A stretch of 64,000 nucleotides of DNA, taken from contig JAQGEQ010000071.1 in assembly GCA_034620365.1 (NCBI GenBank), positions 2,790,001-2,854,000 of the forward strand, given 5' to 3'. Source of the DNA: Pegea sp. RAD2-039. Taxonomy: Eukaryota > Chordata > Thaliacea > Salpida > Salpidae. Of this stretch, positions 57,351 through 64,000 are shown in pieces. Position 1 is the first letter of the stretch. Each line of letters begins with the position of its first letter. Position numbers and translations under genes: made by a program. The notes below the pieces were generated by a model, which worked only from the letters and a program-made list of their open reading frames with translations, was not told the origin of the DNA and ran no database searches.

Positions 57351-60300
57351 TTTTAAATAATAGACCGCGAGTTGAAGAACAGCCTAAGCTTATAAGAAAT
57401 TACCTCACGCTCGTGAGAATTTATGATGAGATTTCGTGAACTTGAGTGTGAAGAGGATGTGAAAAAAGAAGATGTGAGACCAGTGATTATTTGCCACTCG
57501 CGTGGAAAAACTTTGACAATTCTCAAGACCCATGGTGGACCTCGAACTTCGTACTTGAAATCAGTTAGTTTTTCCTTCTAATTTTGGTTATACGTCTCTT
57601 TTATAAAACGTTGATTTTCTAAGCAATCATCTTCACACATATCATTTGCTTCTCTGACATGCTCGAATTGTTTGCCAGTTTATAGAGCCTTACGAGAAAC
57701 TTTCATTTGTCCTAAATTTCGTGAAATAACACTTTCAACGATCTTTAATGTTCAAATTTGAATTTGGACAATTCAGCGGACATAGATTTGTCGATTTAGG
57801 ATAACAACTTCGATTTGGAAACAGGCATTTTATTAAAATTTATCTTTTAACGTTTTACATGTAATGAATTTGTGTATATGTAAACATTTCTATTTTTCAA
57901 ACAGATAAAAAGTTAAATGTTTGATAAAATTAAAAATTCAGGAAAGTAAAACATTATAAATTCAAATACATCTAAGAAATCATCTTACTTGTGCAGAGCC
58001 TTTCAACATTTTCACTGCAAATATACTTAAAACTAAAAACTAAATAAATTAAACTCTTTTTTATTCAACATTACTTTATATACTACCAATGATGCTATAA
58101 ATTTTATCATCTGACTTATAAATACCATTAATATAAATTTTAGTTGAAGTACCGTTCAAACCACTTTTTGCTTAGAAAGCTCTCTTGCTGTGGAGTCAAT
58201 CATCAGTCCGAAAAAGAAGCGATCTTGCTGATTAATCCTGTTCTTATTTAAAAAGAGTATTACAGATTTAGTTATTTTTAATAGTTTACAGTAAAACAAT
58301 TTGTGTAGGATGTTAAAGTGTTATTCAATTTGCAATCTAGCAGTGATTACTAAATTAAGTAGTTTGTTAAATGCTTGTTACAAGTGAAAACTATTGTAAA
58401 TTTTGTTTTAAACTTGATTTAACTTGTTTTAAATTTTGTTTTAAAAGGATTCAAACAAATTATCTGTTGAAAATTCTTCTTCATGGTCAATACTAGCAAA
58501 ATCTATAAACAGTTATAGTTTTATTAATTTAGGAAAAAACACTTTGTTTTACAACAAATACTTAAAAAACTTATGAAATTTAAACTTTTATATATGAGAT
58601 GAGGTAATAAAATAAATTGAAGTAATGCTGTTAAAGTTTCAATAATTAATAATAAAACTACAAATAACATTAAGAAAAGAAAATAACTGATATTTCTATT
58701 TGAATTGTCATCATTCAATACTGAAAGCTTTTTTATAAGTAGTTGGTTTGTAGCTGACAAGTAATGTTGTTAAAAAGTATTTAAAAGTAAAATTAGTTGA
58801 TGATGATTTTCTATCTATATATATTCTCTTGTAATATAAATATTCAGTTGAAATAGATGATAAACTGTGAGTTAAAAATACTCAATTAAATATTTTTACA
58901 CTTTTTTGTTATGAATATCTACTAATTGTTGCAATTTGAAAGTAACGTGATATAAACACCCTAAAAATAAAAGAATGTCAAGTGGCTATTTTAGTTTACG
59001 TTTTCAAATGGATGTAGAGGTTTTATTTATTAAAAATGTTTTGGTTTTTATTTCAGCATAACACAGATAACATTTTATTTAGTTTGCAAACATGCATTTG
59101 TACTTACAGTATCTATTTACTTTATTTTTACGCATGAGTAATTTCAATACATTTTTTTTTGCAAATTTGTACTTATTTTGAACTTAATTCATTGAACTAG
59201 AGACTGCATCAGTTTTTCTAAAAACTCTCATTGAAAATATTTTTCAAAGTTAAAAAAAAATCTAATATTGAATGTATAATTTGTATATTTATAAACAAAT
59301 ATATGCTTGAAATTTTCTGACATTTATTTTATTTTTTATTTAGTCTAAATGTTCTTTATTAATTTGCATGCCTTTAAACTTGTAATAATATTTTTTAGAT
59401 TTAAACTTGACTAATTTTAAACTTTTGACAATTATTTTACGAAAACTATTTTGTTTTGTTTAGTTTTTAATACTGTAAATCATTACTTCTAAGAATTGAT
59501 TCTTAAATATTTTTGGTTTATATACTTCGAGCTATTTATTATTTAAAATAAAAAAATTATTTTACTATTTTATATCATGTTTTTATATGAATTAAAAGAA
59601 GTTTCATTTTGATTATTTCCAAACTTAGAGTAAACACTTGATATTAACATTCTAAAATAGTTTGCTAGAATTTTATCTAAAAACTATTTTCAAATAACTC
59701 ACATAATGTTTATAGATGAATAATTCAAATATTAAACGATTTAAAAAAACAAATTGAAAAATTTTCTAAAACAAAAAAAATTTAATTTGTAATTTTTAAC
59801 AGCTAAAGCTTATACTTCACTTAAAAGATTAAATTTCTTTTAATCTCTTGAAACAGAACTTGAAAAAATTATTGGGTTAGACTTATATAGGCAAAAGCTA
59901 CTTATAAATTTGCACCCTAAATAAAAATGATATGATCATATATATAATTAAAGATTGTAATTTTAGCAGTATATAAAGTTAGTATAATAATTTTATTGTT
60001 CCTTTATACTGGTTTAAATATTATTTTATACTTTTATAATTATATTTAACTAAAGTAATTTTTTAACTTGAGTTTTCATTAATCTTTAAGTTGACTACTA
60101 ATAGAATTAAGAGAATTAGAAATTTTTGTTTTAAAAATAGAAATAATATAACTTTTTTTTATCAATTGATTTTTACTTCTCATGTATTTTAAACTAGGCA
60201 TTATTTCTATAATTAGAAAATTTAATTTTGTCAAACATTTTCCCTTTTATATACTAATATGAATAAGATTTTATGAGAAAAATTTTATTTTTAAAAATGC

Positions 60301-60642
60301 TTTTGCATGCTTGAAGATAATTTAAAATTTTTATTAATGATTATAACTTTATATAAATACAAAGAAAAATATTTAATGAACTTATTATTTGTCATTAACT
60401 ATTAATTATTCCACATAAGTTTCTTCTCATAAAAGTTAATTTTAAGAATATTTTTGAATTTAGTATCAAACATAAACTTTTTACTTCACTTTTTAAAATC
60501 CTTGAAAGTTTTTTGATAAATGAAATGAAATTTTTTATTTAATCATGAAAAAAAATTATTTTTAATTGTAAAGTTTTATTTAAACTACTTTAAAAAAAAA
60601 CTATTATATTAGGGAAAAAGTTTAATGGATGGTTTATGAAAC
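57351..60642. other. Spacer between LINE and RhoGAP gene
   Basis: 57.35-57.85 kb is less AT-rich and may still be LINE sequence (its 5' part) without readable frame. 57.85-60.64 kb is very AT-rich and I see no gene. Confidence 0.4.
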
Positions 60643-63600
60643 ATGAAAAAAAATTTTATGAGTAAGAAAAAGAATGAAAATACCAAATTAAAAAGTGAAA
60701 CGTCCAAAATTTATGAAGATGATAAAAAGGTTCTTAGGCCCATTTCTATTGAGCCATTAATGAAAAAATCTGTTAGCAAATCAGAAGATAGCTTGGACAG
60801 TGGTATCTATAGCAGGTATTTTATTCTATTTGTTTATAAAATTTCAAAATCATTTTTAATTTTGAGGTATTGAAATGATCTTTGTAAAGTAAATGATTTT
60901 TGAAAAAGTGTGAAGTTATTGAAGCTGTTACTCACATAGATGTTATGACTAATGTTTATTCTGTGTTTGTTTATTATTTAGTATGAGAAAAACTAACCAA
61001 CTGCTGATAACCTGTTTTTTTACATATCTTATTTCTTCAATATTCAAAATTGCATATCTATGTCATAAACATTTTAAGTTAATTATTTGAAACATGTGAG
61101 TTGAAGTATTTTAGCCATAAAAAATTCATTAAATATTATACTGTTTTGTATTCTTTTTCAAATCTAATAAAGCAATGTTTTTCAATTTTTCAAAATATTT
61201 GCTAAATACCTAACAAAAGTTGATTTACATTTTCTAATATGATTGTCAAAAAACAGATTCAAACTTAATTTAAGATAATTTTTTACATTTTTTCTGCTTG
61301 GCAATTTTCTGTAAAGTTGAAAATGCCTTTTTCATACAGCACAATAAAGCCAATAAGTTTGTTATTTATAGACAGAAATCTTGTGATTCAATGGATAGCT
61401 TAGATAGCAATGATGTCAGTTTTATTGGAGACTCTCCACCAATGGCTAGATATCAAGGTAATTAATAAATTTCTAAATTGAAATAATTTCAAATAACTTT
61501 TTAGTTAAAAAATTACATTTTCGTAAGTATGCTTAATTTAACTTTATTTGAATTAATTTTTATCATAATTGTCATTTGTGAAAGCTCACTAAAATTTTTC
61601 GCTTTTTTTTTGAAGTAAATTGAAAAGTACTTTTTTTTCCACATTAATAATTCTGAAGCAGCTTTTCTTAAGATGATTATCCATTTTTAGTTTTTTATTC
61701 AAACAGATGATTTTCTACTTTTCTTTATTTTGAAATAAACTCTCCAATTTAAAACCTAGTTAAGTGCGTCATCTTAATTCAAGTTTAGTTTGAGCAAAAA
61801 TTTGATTTCACCACAATCTAACAATTACAATTTCTTCAATCACAAATAAATGATTATTTTTCAAACCTAATCATACAGTTGAGAAATTGATTCTTTTAAA
61901 TTCGACTATAGATGAATTAGATGAAGTAGTTTTGCAAGTGACCTTTTCTGAAACTTCAGTATTATCCATCACCTCATAACTTCTCATTTTTTCAGGAATT
62001 ATTTTTTTCATTTGTCAATAAATTGAGATTAATTTGTTATTGGTTTGTTAACTAAACTCTTTCTTAATTCCATTATTTGATGCTGTTAAGCAAATACTAT
62101 CTCTTTTTTAATTGAATTATCATTAAAGATAATATTTAAACATTTAGCCTTCAAATTTGCTAATGTGTCATTAGCAAACCTACAGAAAAAACGTTTAGTG
62201 ACACAAGCTAGTGACAGTAACTTTCTCCTTCCTTTCTACCCACCAACATGTTGCTACGTATTTACTCGTCAAGCAACTTACTGCAATTAGTAAGTCTCGA
62301 TTTGAATCAGGCTGGTCTGTCCCACAGTTTCAACCACTAAATCCATTTAACTATAACACAAAGACCAACAAATATCTAATTGATGAAGTTTTGACAAATA
62401 ATCGAGTAATGTTACCAGCTCCAACCACTAATGTTTCAATCACCAACCTGCCAACTGATCGTGACAAGCCCTCCCCCCTCAAATCTCATCTGAATTATTG
62501 ATGGCTTCTCCACCTACTACCTGTCTACTATCATCACTTCATCTGCTTTCTCATTACGTCACAGGTCGCTCAATGACGTCATCGACGGAAGACGCGTCTT
62601 CGCAACACTTTGATGATTATTTCCGCGAAGTTCAGGACGTTCAAGACAACATCAATGACGTCAGTGACGATAAAAGCGCTTCTAGTGTCGGAGCCGAAAC
62701 TCCTGGTAGGTTACTGATGACGTCACTGATGCGATCAACTAACGATGACGTCACTGATGAGCGTAGATGAACTGGAAGAAGATCCTGAAGCAAATTGGTT
62801 GCGTAAAGCGGGACTTTCTGAACTGTTGGATTCTACATCCGGTTCCGCTCCTTCCGGATCTTCTGATCCTTGTGATGATAGTGATGAGGAAGAATCAATC
62901 TCTTCCATGAAAGTCCTCTCAACTCTCACTAAACCACAACGCGAAGCTGTTCTTCGTCGCGTCACTTCTTTCAACCGCGTACAGGTGAGCTCTCATGACG
63001 TCATCACTTCCAACTCACCACGTGATGACGTCACAGAAGGAACGCAACGTCCGACAGATCGCTCCGATCCGATCAATCTTCTGCACTGATGACGAAGATG
63101 AGGTAAAATTGTAGTGACGTCATCGATGTGATGATGTCATCGCTCGTTGCAGTTTGATGCGTCAAAGAGAGAGAAGTCGGCCAGCTTGCCGCGCACTTCA
63201 ATCGCGTCCTTCGATTTACTCGACGAGACGCCGTCCGTCGATAATGACGTCATCACTACTCGCCGAAACTCTGATATGTCAAAGCCACCACCGACGACTT
63301 CGGCAATGACGTCATTCTCGTCTGAAACGCGAAGCTTTTCGATGACGTCATCAAAACACAAAAGATCGTTTCATTTCACATCAAAGAGTCGCGATGGAGT
63401 AGTGGCTGGAGTAGCAACAGGTGATGACGTCATCGCAGCGCGAATTTCACCCGCATGCGACAAATTTTGTTGAGATTTTTTGTTGCTTTCATCTTCTTAT
63501 TTGGCGCTTGCTTCACGCTTCACTGATTTTCCTGCATCTAGAAGTCGCCTCACGATCTGATGGAGAAGTGGAATCGCGTCGTAGACCTTCGGTTGCTAGT

Positions 63601-64000
63601 GACGACGAAGCAACAGGTAGCAGTGGCAGCGGTGGTGGCGTTGATGACGTATTTGTTCATTTACCGACTCAAACTACTTCATCGATTTGTCGTTTGGCTA
63701 ATTTACTTCAAACTTACCCAACTCCTCGACCACCAACGCCACCTAGTGGCCATTTTAAAGAAGATCCACTTTTTACGTCATCACCAACTGACGTCACCAC
63801 TTCCCCACCTGCACCGCCCACTTGCAAAGACTCGAAAAAACGTCATTACAATGTGACGTCATCATCAGCAAACAATATCGCGTCAACTACGTTGTTAAAA
63901 TTGGCCACGTCACTTGTCCTGCATCCACCAATCATCGACAAGTCTGAAGATGTGCGAGGTAGTGACCAAAAGTCACTTCTCACAATCCCTTTTGAGCCAC
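60643..64000 (+). CDS. ARHGAP18/28/40-type Rho GTPase-activating protein, N-terminal part (runs off the right edge)
   Basis: Family proteins switch off RhoA-type GTPases and shape actin. Exons I can support: 60643-60815, 61372-61457 (DSMDSLDSND), one or more uncertain exons in about 62195-62500, 62565-62705, 62767-62984, 63037-63102, 63153-63420 and 63543 to the window end; from 62565 on the joins keep frame. The family signature is in the N-terminal region: FDDYFREVQDVQD, then EANWLRKAGLSELL, then MKVLSTLTKPQREAVLRRV and VRQIAPIRSIF, the same order as WLxxAGL ... LSTLTRxQxxAVxxRV ... DIF in ARHGAP18. Two phospho-like DS[ML]DS repeats lie upstream. The catalytic RhoGAP domain with its arginine finger would lie beyond 64000. 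The last exon is Pro/Ser/Thr-rich with no domain I recognise. Which paralogue it is cannot be told. Confidence 0.62.
62574..63861. repeat. Cluster of 13 exact TGACGTCA (CRE) palindromes
   Basis: Exact copies start at 62574, 62656, 62718, 62746, 62996, 63026, 63115, 63245, 63307, 63343, 63425, 63789 and 63854. Many are extended to GATGACGTCATC. They fall in exons in different frames (encoding MTS or DDVI) and in introns. Elsewhere in the window I found the octamer at only 29171, 35856, 35932 and 53605. It is the consensus site of CREB/ATF bZIP factors, but binding here is unproven. Confidence 0.9.

Noticed and set aside
58150-58240. Minus-strand reading FFFGLM, recalling the tachykinin C-terminus
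   Set aside because: No amidation glycine, no dibasic cleavage sites, no signal peptide and no repeat of the peptide; a chance match in a short frame.
58524-58760. Frame with apparent membrane helices
   Set aside because: Hydrophobicity follows from AT-rich codons; no start context, homology or neighbouring exons.

Overview
The window is animal (metazoan) nuclear DNA. Genes are split by GT-AG introns, many only 46-60 nt long, and are surrounded by very AT-rich intergenic DNA. Gene content fits an invertebrate: a CELF-type RNA-binding protein, INPP4, cytosolic methionyl-tRNA synthetase with GST-like and WHEP domains, MLX, a SPATA24-like sperm/cilia coiled-coil protein and an ARHGAP18-type RhoGAP. 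CR1-like LINE remnants are present. I cannot name the phylum; bimodal (very short and long) introns with low GC occur in flatworms and several other groups. No tRNA, rRNA or CRISPR array was recognised.

Layout. 1-1.1 kb: two exons of a CELF gene (minus), running off the left edge. 1.1-6.1 kb: AT-rich, no gene seen. 6.1-13.4 kb: INPP4 (minus), about 25 exons, traced from an N-terminal PH domain through C2 to the CX5R phosphatase motif. 15.5-20.0 kb: MARS1 (plus), 22 exons that join in frame to 902 aa; one intron holds a LINE 3' fragment. 23.6-24.2 kb: SPATA24-like gene without introns. 26.8-28.9 kb: GTPBP10 (plus, 9 exons), tail to tail with PPIL4 (minus, 29.1-30.8 kb), followed by RBM42 (minus, 31.0-32.6 kb). 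33.6-34.3 kb: LINE fragment. 35.3-41.4 kb: tandem minus-strand cluster CTNNBL1, SMPD4, TFB1M, with only 36 nt between the SMPD4 stop and the TFB1M start. 44.7-47.2 kb: NOC2L (plus, no introns). 49.0-52.2 kb: TRIP4 and MLX (minus, tandem). 53.5-54.4 kb: an intact 289-codon frame of foreign composition whose pattern resembles bunyavirus-type (phenuivirus/tenuivirus-like) nucleoproteins, a candidate endogenous viral element. 55.0-57.4 kb: decayed CR1-like LINE. 60.6-64.0 kb: 5' part of an ARHGAP18/28/40-type RhoGAP gene, running off the right edge, with 13 exact copies of the CRE palindrome TGACGTCA in 1.3 kb.

Functions are mostly housekeeping: RNA binding and splicing (CELF, PPIL4, RBM42, CTNNBL1), ribosome biogenesis and translation (NOC2L, MARS1, GTPBP10, TFB1M), lipid signalling (INPP4, SMPD4), transcription (TRIP4, MLX) and Rho signalling. 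GTPBP10 and TFB1M both act on mitochondrial ribosomes but are not adjacent.

The items most worth follow-up are the intact virus-like nucleoprotein frame, the TGACGTCA cluster that ignores exon/intron limits and reading frame, the operon-like SMPD4-TFB1M spacing, and the block of large conserved genes that have no introns.
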